Shown piece after piece: positions 1 through 6,693 of a DNA stretch of 8,340 nucleotides. This DNA comes from Rhodospirillales bacterium. Its GTDB lineage: Bacteria > Pseudomonadota > Alphaproteobacteria > Rhodospirillales > Defluviicoccaceae. Position numbers and translations under genes: made by a program. Each line of letters begins with the position of its first letter. Positions within the stretch are counted from its first letter, which is position 1. The stretch spans positions 1 through 8,340 of the forward strand of contig JAHCKI010000091.1 of the NCBI GenBank assembly GCA_026125865.1. The letters run 5' to 3'. Under the pieces are notes generated by a model. The model did no database searches and was not told the origin of the DNA. It worked only from the letters and a program-made list of their open reading frames with translations.

Positions 1-1317
1 GGTCTTGCGCAGCGCCCATGGCGCCTGGCGGTCCACATAGCCGTTGGCGGCGCGCACGACGGTCCACAGTGTTTCGATTGCCTCGTGAAAGGTCTGTACA
101 TCGATCGACTTCCGCACCGCCGGCAACAACCCATGCGCTGCCGTTAGCATGGCTTCGTCGTCCGCGGTAAAGGCGCCCGGAGTCGGCACCGCCGCGTCGC
201 AATTCTTTGCCACCATGGACAGAACACGTTGGCATAAATTGCCTAAATCATTGGCCAATTCGCCGTTGATCCGGCGCACCACCGAATCGTGCGAAAAATC
301 CCCGTCATTGCCGAACGGCACCTCGCGCAACATCACGTAGCGCACCTGATCAAGGCCGTAGGTATCGACCAAGTGTATGGGATCGATGGCGTTGCCGAGA
401 GACTTGGACATCTTCCGGCCTTCCACCGTCCACCAGCCGTGGGCGAACACGCGCTTGGGCGGCGCCACACCGGCGGCCATCAGAAAGGCGGGCCAATACA
501 CGGCGTGAAAGCGCAGGATATCCTTGCCGACCATATGGACGTCCGCCGGCCAGTACGTGCCGAATTCTCCTTTGTCGGTATTGGGATAGCCGACGGCGGT
601 GATGTAGTTGGTGAGCGCGTCCAGCCACACGTACATCACGTGATCCGGGTCGCCCGGCACCGGGATGCCCCACTTGAACGTGGTGCGGGAGACGGACAGG
701 TCCTGGAGCCCGCCCTTCACGAAACTCACCACTTCGTTGTAACGGCTGCGCGGCAGGATGAAGTCGGGCTTTTCTTCGTAGAGTTGCAAGAGCCGATCCC
801 GGAAGGCCGACAACCGGAAGAAATAGCTGGGTTCCTCGACCCACTCCACCGGTGCACCCGTCGGCGCCAGTTTCTCGCCCTCGGGTCCAGTGGTCAGTTC
901 GCTCTCGGTATAGAACGCTTCGTCGCGAACGGCGTACCAGCCGGCGTAGCTGCCGAGATAGATGTGGCCGCCTTCCAGCAAGCGCGTCCACAGCGCCTGG
1001 CACGAACGGAAATGACGTTCCTCGGTGGTGCGGATGAAATCGTCATTTGAGAAGTTCATCTCTTCGGCCAAGTCACGGAAATTGCGCGATACCCGGTCGG
1101 TAAAGGTCTGCGGATCCAGCCCGGCGGCGCGCGCCGCCTTGTCCACCTTTTGCCCGTGTTCGTCGGTGCCGGTGAGGAACTTGACGTCGTAACCGTCGAG
1201 GCGCTTGAAGCGCGCCAGAACGTCGCAGGCCAGGGTGGTGTACATGTGGCCGATGTGGGGCGAATCGTTGACGTAGTAGATGGGGGTGGTGACATAGAAG
1301 GTCTTGCGCGCGGTCAT
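1..1317 (-). CDS. metG: Methionyl-tRNA synthetase, C-terminus cut by window edge
   Basis: Charges tRNA-Met and initiator tRNA with methionine in the cytoplasm, a class Ia aminoacyl-tRNA synthetase. The frame is open for 439 codons from the ATG at 1317 to the window edge. The HIGH signature is exact (H21-I-G-H24 within SPHIGH), followed by the family pattern LTGTDEHGQK. The second ATP-binding signature, KMSKS, is exact at residues 302-306. The start of the helical anticodon-binding domain (GELANDLGNLCQRVL) and a later PWALRK segment are also present. The connective-peptide region, roughly residues 115-170, has no cysteine, so this is a zinc-free type of MetRS. Family members run about 510-550 residues, so roughly 70-110 residues are missing beyond the window, not lost. 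A good ribosome site (AAGGA, 6 bases upstream) supports the start. The gene follows holB after a 59-base gap and is probably co-transcribed with it. Confidence 0.97.
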   Translation of the reverse strand, partial: MTARKTFYVTTPIYYVNDSPHIGHMYTTLACDVLARFKRLDGYDVKFLTGTDEHGQKVDKAARAAGLDPQTFTDRVSRNFRDLAEEMNFSNDDFIRTTEERHFRSCQALWTRLLEGGHIYLGSYAGWYAVRDEAFYTESELTTGPEGEKLAPTGAPVEWVEEPSYFFRLSAFRDRLLQLYEEKPDFILPRSRYNEVVSFVKGGLQDLSVSRTTFKWGIPVPGDPDHVMYVWLDALTNYITAVGYPNTDKGEFGTYWPADVHMVGKDILRFHAVYWPAFLMAAGVAPPKRVFAHGWWTVEGRKMSKSLGNAIDPIHLVDTYGLDQVRYVMLREVPFGNDGDFSHDSVVRRINGELANDLGNLCQRVLSMVAKNCDAAVPTPGAFTADDEAMLTAAHGLLPAVRKSIDVQTFHEAIETLWTVVRAANGYVDRQAPWALRKT

Positions 1318-1337
1318 TGTCGATCCTTTGCGAGGAC

Positions 1338-1361
1338 GGTCGAACCCGTTGGGACCGAACC
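1338..1361 (-). other. Imperfect stem-loop in holB-metG gap
   Basis: Between the holB stop and the metG ribosome site, the minus strand can fold GGTTCGGTCCC against GGGTTCGACC around an AAC loop, with two mismatches and one G-T wobble. No run of T follows it, so it does not look like an intrinsic terminator. It could be an mRNA processing or stability element, or chance in GC-rich DNA. Confidence 0.2.
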
Positions 1362-1376
1362 TCTGTCGCCATTCGA

Positions 1377-2528
1377 TCAGCCGCCAACGGCGCTGCGAAC
1401 GTTCAGAAAAAGTTCGAGAATCACTTGCCTGCGATCCAGATTGGCGCCTTCGGCGCGTGCCAGCAAGGCGCTGGTGTTGTCCCACACCTGGAGCCAGCGT
1501 TCAAGACTCGCCGCCGCCGCCAACCGTTCGACCATGGCGCTCTCTGCTGCCGCCGCGCTTTCGCTCTGCTGATCGACGCCGAGCGTGGCGGCGCGCGCGA
1601 GGCGTACAAGCCAGCGGTTGAACAATCCGGTGATGACGGGGAAGTTACCCTCGGCGCCTTCCTTGGTGACCCTATCGCCGAGCCGATCCAATGCCGCCAT
1701 GTCCAACCTCGGCAGGCTCGACAACACCGCGACGACATCGTCATGCAAGGCCAACCCGTTCACGTCCACCAATGACAGGGCGGTGCCGATACTGCCGTCG
1801 GCCAGATCGAGCAGTGCCCGGGCGGCGTCGGTTCCGAGGTCGGGACGAAATCGGGTGAGAAGGTCGGTCGCGACCGCCATGTCGGGCGGCTTAAGGAGCA
1901 GGCGCCGGCAGCGGGAGCGAATGGTCGGCAGCAACCGCCCCGGCTGATGGCTCACGAGCAGGAGCACCGTTCGCGTGGGCGGTTCCTCCAGCACCTTCAG
2001 CACGGCGTTGGCGGCGCTGCGGTTCATGTCCTCGGCGCCGTCGATGACGACGGCGCGCCAGCCGCCCTCGGCGGCGGTATGGGTGAGAAAGGAGACCACG
2101 CCACGCACATCCTCGACCACGATTTCCGAGCGCAAGCGACCGGTTTTCTCGTTGATGCGGCGTTCGACGGTAAACAAATCGGCGTGCCCGCCGCTGGCGA
2201 CACGGCGAAATACCGGACGCCCCGGCGCCACGGCCAACCCTTCGCCGTGGTCGGGTTTCGGTGCTTCGCCGAACAGGTCCAGGGGGGCCGACTCCCCTGC
2301 CCCGCCCTCGGCCAGCAAATAGCGGGCAAAGCGAAACGCCAGCGTCGCCTTGCCGATACCGCGGTCGCCGCACAACAGCCAGGCATGGTGCAGCCGCTCC
2401 GAGCCATAAGCCTCGAGCAACGTTCGTTCGGCGTCTTCGTGCCCCACCAGCATCCAGTTGGCCCGAGGCTCCGGCGGCCAGCCGTACGCCTCCAAGCCCG
2501 GGGGAACGGAAGGATTCGGCTCCATCAT
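1377..2528 (-). CDS. holB: DNA polymerase III subunit delta' (clamp loader)
   Basis: Subunit of the clamp loader that opens the beta sliding clamp and places it on primed DNA at the replication fork. The 383-residue protein has an AAA+ fold. A P-loop-like segment GDRGIGKAT lies at 54-62, a Walker B-like strand (AVVIDGAEDMN) at 159-169, LEEPP at 180-184 and the clamp-loader SRC motif at 205-207. The C-terminal collar ends with the family-like NLDRRQVILELF. The zinc-binding cysteines of E. coli delta' are absent: the matching stretch (about 103-118, PGRPVFRR..GGHADL) has none, and a Gly/Pro-rich segment of about 30 residues precedes it. The P-loop keeps G-x-x-G-x-G-K but has Ala where Ser/Thr normally follows Lys, so ATP binding is uncertain. 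The start is the first of two consecutive ATGs. It overlaps the tmk stop as ATGA, which implies translational coupling. DnaX is the paralogous alternative, but the position beside tmk favours HolB. Confidence 0.94.
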   Translation of the reverse strand: MMEPNPSVPPGLEAYGWPPEPRANWMLVGHEDAERTLLEAYGSERLHHAWLLCGDRGIGKATLAFRFARYLLAEGGAGESAPLDLFGEAPKPDHGEGLAVAPGRPVFRRVASGGHADLFTVERRINEKTGRLRSEIVVEDVRGVVSFLTHTAAEGGWRAVVIDGAEDMNRSAANAVLKVLEEPPTRTVLLLVSHQPGRLLPTIRSRCRRLLLKPPDMAVATDLLTRFRPDLGTDAARALLDLADGSIGTALSLVDVNGLALHDDVVAVLSSLPRLDMAALDRLGDRVTKEGAEGNFPVITGLFNRWLVRLARAATLGVDQQSESAAAAESAMVERLAAAASLERWLQVWDNTSALLARAEGANLDRRQVILELFLNVRSAVGG

Positions 2529-3175
2529 AACGTCACGCCCAGCCGCCGCGCGATTTCCATGCGCACCGCGTCGGCGACGGCCTCCTGTGTTCGGTCAGCG
2601 TCGATCACGATGCATCGCGCGGGATGGGCGCGCGCGATTTCCAGAAAGCCGTCACGGACACGGCGATGAAAATCGAAATCCAGCCGCTCGTAGCGATCGC
2701 CCTCCGGCGAACGGGCCTTGGCGCGCGCCAACCCCGTTTCGATCGGCATGTCCAGAATCACGGTAATATCGGCGGCGAAATCGCCGACGACCAGATCGTG
2801 CAAGGCCGAAACAACGCCGGCGCCCAATTCCAGACCGTAGCCCTGATAAGCCATGGTCGAATCGGCAAATCGGTCGCAGACGACCCAATACCCCTCGGCC
2901 AACGCTGGCTCTATGGTTTTTCCCAGGTGCTCACGACGCGCGGCGTAGTGCAGCAAGGCTTCGCTCAATGGCGACAATCCACCGGCGGGCGGATGCAACA
3001 GAAGCTCGCGAATCCGTTCAGCGGACTCACACCCCCCCGGTTCACGCGTCAATACAACCTTGAGACCGGCCGCTTCCGCCGTTTCGGCGAAAATTCGGAC
3101 CTGGGTCGACTTGCCGGCGCCCTCGACACCCTCGAACGTGACGAAGCGTCCGCGACTCGCGCAATGCAAAGTCAA
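2525..3175 (-). CDS. tmk: Thymidylate kinase, probable TTG start
   Basis: Phosphorylates dTMP to dTDP with ATP, the committed cytosolic step to dTTP. The 216-residue product is of normal family length. It has the P-loop GVEGAGKST (16-24), TREPGG (43-48), the DRFADS and AYQG signatures (101-106, 109-112) and a basic LID segment (R151-R164, ARAKARSPEGDRYER). An Arg in the LID but none in the P-loop matches the bacterial type II enzyme. The open frame runs far back into dacA, but the residues there are not Tmk-like. No ATG or GTG lies between dacA's last ~35 codons and the P-loop; only CTG at 3181 and TTG at 3175 and 3169 are available. I chose TTG 3175, two bases after the dacA stop. No Shine-Dalgarno is visible, so initiation probably depends on coupling to dacA. 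The gene overlaps holB by four bases. Confidence 0.93.
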   Translation of the reverse strand: MTLHCASRGRFVTFEGVEGAGKSTQVRIFAETAEAAGLKVVLTREPGGCESAERIRELLLHPPAGGLSPLSEALLHYAARREHLGKTIEPALAEGYWVVCDRFADSTMAYQGYGLELGAGVVSALHDLVVGDFAADITVILDMPIETGLARAKARSPEGDRYERLDFDFHRRVRDGFLEIARAHPARCIVIDADRTQEAVADAVRMEIARRLGVTL

Positions 3176-3177
3176 AC

Positions 3178-4362
3178 TCAGTTGATTTGCGCCAAGATGG
3201 CGTGTTTCAAGCGCAGAAACAGGCGGCCGAACAAACCCGCCCGCTCCACCGTCGTGGCCGCCACCAGGGGGATTTCCGCCGGGACCATCTCCGGCGCGGT
3301 GACATTCAGTACCGCGATGGCTTCGCCCTGGTTGATGGGCGCCGGAATCGGGCCGTTGTAGCGAACCGTCATCGTCATGTCCTTGCGGGCATTGCGGGGC
3401 AACGTGATCACCAGATCCTTCGCCACCGTCAGCGGCACCGTTCCCTGCGTTCCGAGCCATACCTCGGCCTCCGAGATGGTTTCACCGGCCTTGGCGAGGG
3501 AATGGTTGCTGAATTCGCGGAACCCCCATGACATTACCCGTTCGGATTCCTGAGTGCGCGCCTTGATACTGGGGAGGCCGTTGAGCACCATGATCAGACG
3601 CCGGTCGCCACGGCGCGCGGACGCCGTCAGGCCATAACCGGAAGCTTCCGTATGGCCGGTCTTCAGGCCATCGGCGCCCATGTTTTTGTACAGCAGCGGA
3701 TTGCGATTGCCCTGTTTGATACCGTTGTGTTTGAACTCCTTGATCGCGTAGAGGCCATAGTATTCAGGATAGGTTTCGATCGTGTGTTTGGCGAGAAGCG
3801 CCAGATCCCGGGCGGTGGTCAGATGGGCTGGGTCGGGCCAGCCCGTGGCGTTGGTGAAGGTACTGTTCTTGAGGCCGATTTCCTTGGCGCTTAACGTCAT
3901 TTTTTCGGCGAATGCCGTTTCGCTTCCTTCAAGTCCCTCAGCGACCACGATGCAGGCGTCGTTTCCGGATTGAACGATAATGCCGTGGAGCAGATCATCG
4001 ATTGTCACTTCCTCGCCGATATTGAGGAACATGGTCGAGCTGCCGCTCTTGGCGCCGCCCTTGCGCCACGCGTTCTCGCTGACGATCAACTTGTCGTCCA
4101 GCTTCAGCTTGCCTTCTCTTAGCCGCTCGAACACCCGGTGAGCGGTCATCATCTTGCTCATGGATGCCGGCGGCATGAGTTCGTCGGGGTTTTTCTGGAA
4201 CAAAACCGAACCGGTCTGCAAGTCCATCAAAATCGCTTGCTTGGCTTCGGTCTCCAGGGCCCAGGCGCCAGGCGACGTGAAACCGAATGCAATCACAACA
4301 AACAGCGAAAACAAGACTGAAGAGATACAGCGGCTAGCGATAAGGGAAGGCGATGCAGGCAT
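3178..4362 (-). CDS. D-alanyl-D-alanine carboxypeptidase (PBP5/6 type)
   Basis: Periplasmic penicillin-binding protein that removes the terminal D-Ala from peptidoglycan pentapeptides, limiting cross-linking. In the 394-residue product a hydrophobic signal peptide covers about residues 12-35, cleaved after AWA. The three active-site motifs of the S11 peptidase family are intact: S67-M-S-K70, S132-G-N134 and K234-T-G236. A C-terminal PBP5 beta domain (about 290-375) and a final amphipathic stretch (GLFGRLFLRLKHAIL) suggest anchoring on the outer face of the inner membrane, as in E. coli DacA/DacC. I chose the ATG at 4362 because the signal peptide follows directly and AGAGG lies just upstream. 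An in-frame ATG at 4425 would add 21 residues unlike a signal sequence. The gene sits 81 bases after rlpA and 2 bases before tmk. The exact paralogue name (dacA, dacC or dacF) cannot be settled here. Confidence 0.94.
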   Translation of the reverse strand: MPASPSLIASRCISSVLFSLFVVIAFGFTSPGAWALETEAKQAILMDLQTGSVLFQKNPDELMPPASMSKMMTAHRVFERLREGKLKLDDKLIVSENAWRKGGAKSGSSTMFLNIGEEVTIDDLLHGIIVQSGNDACIVVAEGLEGSETAFAEKMTLSAKEIGLKNSTFTNATGWPDPAHLTTARDLALLAKHTIETYPEYYGLYAIKEFKHNGIKQGNRNPLLYKNMGADGLKTGHTEASGYGLTASARRGDRRLIMVLNGLPSIKARTQESERVMSWGFREFSNHSLAKAGETISEAEVWLGTQGTVPLTVAKDLVITLPRNARKDMTMTVRYNGPIPAPINQGEAIAVLNVTAPEMVPAEIPLVAATTVERAGLFGRLFLRLKHAILAQIN

Positions 4363-4375
4363 GATCCTCTCTGTC

Positions 4376-4409
4376 GCTACGTGGGTGATGGGACGTATCC
4401 AAACGTAGC
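4376..4409. repeat. Inverted repeat in dacA leader
   Basis: GCTACGT (4376-4382) and ACGTAGC (4403-4409) are perfect 7-base inverted copies separated by 20 bases. The right arm covers the putative -10 box of the proposed dacA promoter. A third ACGTA lies between the arms, at 4393-4397. This could be an operator or an mRNA stem-loop; a 7-base match may also be chance. Confidence 0.3.
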
Positions 4410-4430
4410 CCCGCTGGGTCCCCATCTCAA
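4402..4430 (-). promoter_or_regulatory. Candidate sigma70 promoter for dacA-tmk-holB-metG
   Basis: On the minus strand TTGAGA (4430-4425, 5 of 6 to the -35 consensus) is followed after exactly 17 bases by TACGTT (4407-4402), which keeps the first T, second A and last T of the -10 consensus. Transcription would start near 4395 and leave a leader of about 33 bases before the dacA ATG. It lies in the rlpA-dacA gap, the longest clear gap inside the likely operon. The prediction rests on motif match only. Confidence 0.35.
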
Positions 4431-4443
4431 GGGTAGAGCGTCA

Positions 4444-5379
4444 CTACTCGTAAACGACTCGCGATAGTGGAAAGCCGGACCGAATTGCCGCGTCGAGATA
4501 GTGATCAGCCTCATCCGCGTTGGCAAGGGGTCCCAGACGGACCCTGTGCAGCTCGCGGCCTTCACTGACCACCGTGTCGATCTCCGCCGGCCCGAGATAG
4601 CGTAGCTGCGCGAGAACCTGAACAGCGTTGATCCGATGTGAAAACGCTCCGGCTTGAACATAGTGCTTGGGCGATTCGACAACCTCGTCGGCAAGCACTT
4701 GCGGGGTTGGCGCCGCCATGGGTGCCAACGTCGCCGGTGCCGGCGCGGCAAAGGCGGTAGCGGATGCGGGTGGTGTCGCCGACGCCCTGTAACCCGCGAG
4801 TTGCCCGGTGTTCAGCTTACGGGTGGCTGCCTCCGATTCCCTCTGTTTTTTCTCCAACGCCTCCGGCAAGGCGGCCGGTGCTCCATATCCCACCAAATCT
4901 TCACGCATGGCGCGGCTTTCTTCGGAGAGAATCTGCACCCGTACCTGGGTGACCCCTTGTTCCCGAAAGCCGAGAAGCTGCGCGCCGCGCCGCGATACGT
5001 CGATGATACGGTCGTAGGCGAAGGGACCGCGATCATTGACCCTGAGCTGGATACTGCGTCCGTTCTCCAGATTGGTGACCTTAACGGCGCTCGGCAGCGG
5101 CAACGTCGGATGCGCGGCCGTCAGGTCGTTCATGTCGTAGATTTCGCCGTTGGCCGTTTTCTTTCCGTGAAAGCCGGGACCGTACCAGGACGCCACGCCG
5201 GTTTCGTCATAGTCCTCGTCGACTTCGGGATGGTACCACTTGCCGGAAACCTTATAGGGCTTGCCCACCTTGTACCGCCCGGTCGACTTGACCGCTTCGG
5301 GAGCAACCTTGGTTTCGGTGCAAGCGCTCGCCAAAATCGCCGCGACAGCAAGAACCACGAATGCTGAAAATTTCTTCAT
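4444..5379 (-). CDS. rlpA: RlpA septal lytic transglycosylase lipoprotein with SPOR domain
   Basis: Outer-membrane lipoprotein that cleaves glycan strands stripped of stem peptides at division sites, by analogy with Pseudomonas aeruginosa RlpA. In the 311-residue product the lipoprotein signal ends in ALASAC with the lipidated Cys at 20; Ala at -3 is a slightly unusual lipobox. A double-psi beta-barrel spans about 60-150. Its E79, H90 and D116 have the same spacing (11 and 26) as the catalytic residues E120, H131 and D157 that I recall for the P. aeruginosa enzyme. An Ala/Pro-rich linker (about 200-230) leads to a SPOR domain at 239-311 (HYVQAGAF...RVRLGPL), which binds denuded septal peptidoglycan. 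The ATG overlaps the upstream transglycosylase stop as ATGA, suggesting coupling. Translation ends in tandem in-frame stops, TAG TGA (4446-4441). The neighbours also act on peptidoglycan. Confidence 0.95.
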   Translation of the reverse strand: MKKFSAFVVLAVAAILASACTETKVAPEAVKSTGRYKVGKPYKVSGKWYHPEVDEDYDETGVASWYGPGFHGKKTANGEIYDMNDLTAAHPTLPLPSAVKVTNLENGRSIQLRVNDRGPFAYDRIIDVSRRGAQLLGFREQGVTQVRVQILSEESRAMREDLVGYGAPAALPEALEKKQRESEAATRKLNTGQLAGYRASATPPASATAFAAPAPATLAPMAAPTPQVLADEVVESPKHYVQAGAFSHRINAVQVLAQLRYLGPAEIDTVVSEGRELHRVRLGPLANADEADHYLDAAIRSGFPLSRVVYE

Positions 5380-6605
5380 CGCGGCGCGCCCTGTCGGAGG
5401 TGTTGGAGCAGACCGGGCGTCGGGTAGCCATCAGCCGGCAGCGAGGCGTGCGATTGGTAGCGGCGAATGGCGCGGCGCGTTCCGGTGCCGACGATGCCGT
5501 CGATACCGCCGGTATCCATTCCGACTTGTGTCAAAAGATTTTGCATTTCCATTACTTCGCCACGGGAAAGAGGAACTTCGTGAGCCGGCCGCCGCGACTG
5601 GAAAGGTGGCCGTCCGTCCAGTCGATCGGACAGATGGCCGACGGAGACCGCGTAGAGAATCGAGCGATTCCAGGCCATGATGGCATGAAAGTTGTCATAG
5701 ACGATCAGCGGCGGTCCGCCTTGGGCGCCGCCGGGTAGGATCAACGAGGCATCAATGTCGACGAACGGCAGATCGCGGCCGTCGGAACGGCGTACGCCGA
5801 GCCGTTGCCAATCGGCGAGACGCATCTTCGTGTCCAGGCCCGATTGCAAATAGTCAAAGTCGCCGGGAAGACGGACCTCCCGACCCCAGGTGCGATCGCC
5901 CTGCCACCCGGATGCCGCCAGATAATTCGCGGCGGACGCGAATACGTCGGGAAGGCTGTTCCAGAGATCCCGCTTGCCGTCGCCGTCGAAATCGACGGCA
6001 AAAGCCTTGTAGCTGGTCGGCATGAACTGCGGGTTGCCGACGGCACCGGCCCAGGAACTCTTGGCGTTCGTGGGAATATCGCCGCTGTCCATCAGCTCCA
6101 GCGCAGCCATCAGTTGCTGGCGAAAGAAATCGCTGCGGCGCGCGTCATGGGCCAGCGTGGCGAGGGCTCCAATCAGCGAATAGCCTCCGGTGTTGCCGCC
6201 GTAATTGGTTTCAAGCCCCCAAAATGCCACCAAAAAACGGGGCTGAACGCCGTATTGGCGTTGAACGGCGGCAAGCACATCGCGGTGCCGGTGAAGAAGT
6301 TCCTGCCCTCGATTGACGCGCTCGTTCGTCACCCGCTTGTCGAGGTAATTCCAGAATGTTTGCGTGAACTCCGGCTGGCGGCGATCAAGCTCGATGATAC
6401 GCGGGATGGGAGAGACCCCGGCGAACGCGGTATCGAAGGTGCCGGCGCGAATGCCGCTCGCCAGCGCCGCCGCGCGAAAATTCATCCGCCATTCATCGAA
6501 GCTTTCGTCCGCCGCGTTCGTCGGCGTAGGTGCCAAGGCGAGCAACCAGACAAACACCATCAGACAAACAACGGCAAGGCCCCCACGCCTTCCGGACCGG
6601 CACAT
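5376..6605 (-). CDS. Lytic murein transglycosylase, MltB family, with PG-binding domain
   Basis: Periplasmic enzyme that cleaves the MurNAc-GlcNAc bond with formation of 1,6-anhydroMurNAc. From the ATG at 6605 the product has 409 residues. A signal peptide (about 1-31, arginine-rich then hydrophobic, ending TNA) has no lipobox Cys, so it is probably soluble, unlike E. coli MltB. The catalytic Glu is E132 in FWGLETNYGG. AGAVGNPQFMPTSY (186-199) is the substrate-groove motif, and DFDGDGKRDLW just after it resembles the EF-hand-like metal loop of E. coli Slt35. A peptidoglycan_binding_1 domain covers about 343-405 (GIDGIVGTGTRRAIRRYQ). The start is open: an upstream in-frame TTG at 6650 has AGAGGA 10 bases before it and would add 15 residues. 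I prefer ATG because it leaves an ordinary signal peptide. The stop overlaps the rlpA start. Confidence 0.93.
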   Translation of the reverse strand: MCRSGRRGGLAVVCLMVFVWLLALAPTPTNAADESFDEWRMNFRAAALASGIRAGTFDTAFAGVSPIPRIIELDRRQPEFTQTFWNYLDKRVTNERVNRGQELLHRHRDVLAAVQRQYGVQPRFLVAFWGLETNYGGNTGGYSLIGALATLAHDARRSDFFRQQLMAALELMDSGDIPTNAKSSWAGAVGNPQFMPTSYKAFAVDFDGDGKRDLWNSLPDVFASAANYLAASGWQGDRTWGREVRLPGDFDYLQSGLDTKMRLADWQRLGVRRSDGRDLPFVDIDASLILPGGAQGGPPLIVYDNFHAIMAWNRSILYAVSVGHLSDRLDGRPPFQSRRPAHEVPLSRGEVMEMQNLLTQVGMDTGGIDGIVGTGTRRAIRRYQSHASLPADGYPTPGLLQHLRQGAPR

Positions 6606-6693
6606 ACCACTCAAAGCGCGTGTCGTGCTCCGCAATCCTCGAAACCGCAATACTGTTCAATCCTCTTTGGGGTCGCCGATTCGTGGCGCAATG

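Noticed and set aside
289..1050. Plus-strand open frame of 253 codons opposite metG
   Set aside because: The minus-strand frame shows exact HIGH and KMSKS motifs; the plus-strand product has no domain-like pattern.
1947..2669. Plus-strand open frame of 240 codons across holB and tmk
   Set aside because: It spans the junction of two well-supported minus-strand genes and is a composition shadow.
2525..3460. Extended tmk frame of 311 codons reaching into dacA
   Set aside because: The extra N-terminal residues lie opposite in frame to the conserved C-terminus of the carboxypeptidase and are low-complexity Gly/Asp/Arg; Tmk is about 215 residues.
4363..4425. Longer dacA start at 4425
   Set aside because: The added 21 residues would push the signal peptide inward and would overlap the proposed promoter; ATG 4362 has a purine-rich site and a normal signal peptide.
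6560..6605. Twin-arginine signal in the transglycosylase (GRRGGLA)
   Set aside because: The residues after RR do not match the S-R-R-x-F-L-K pattern; an ordinary Sec signal explains the segment.
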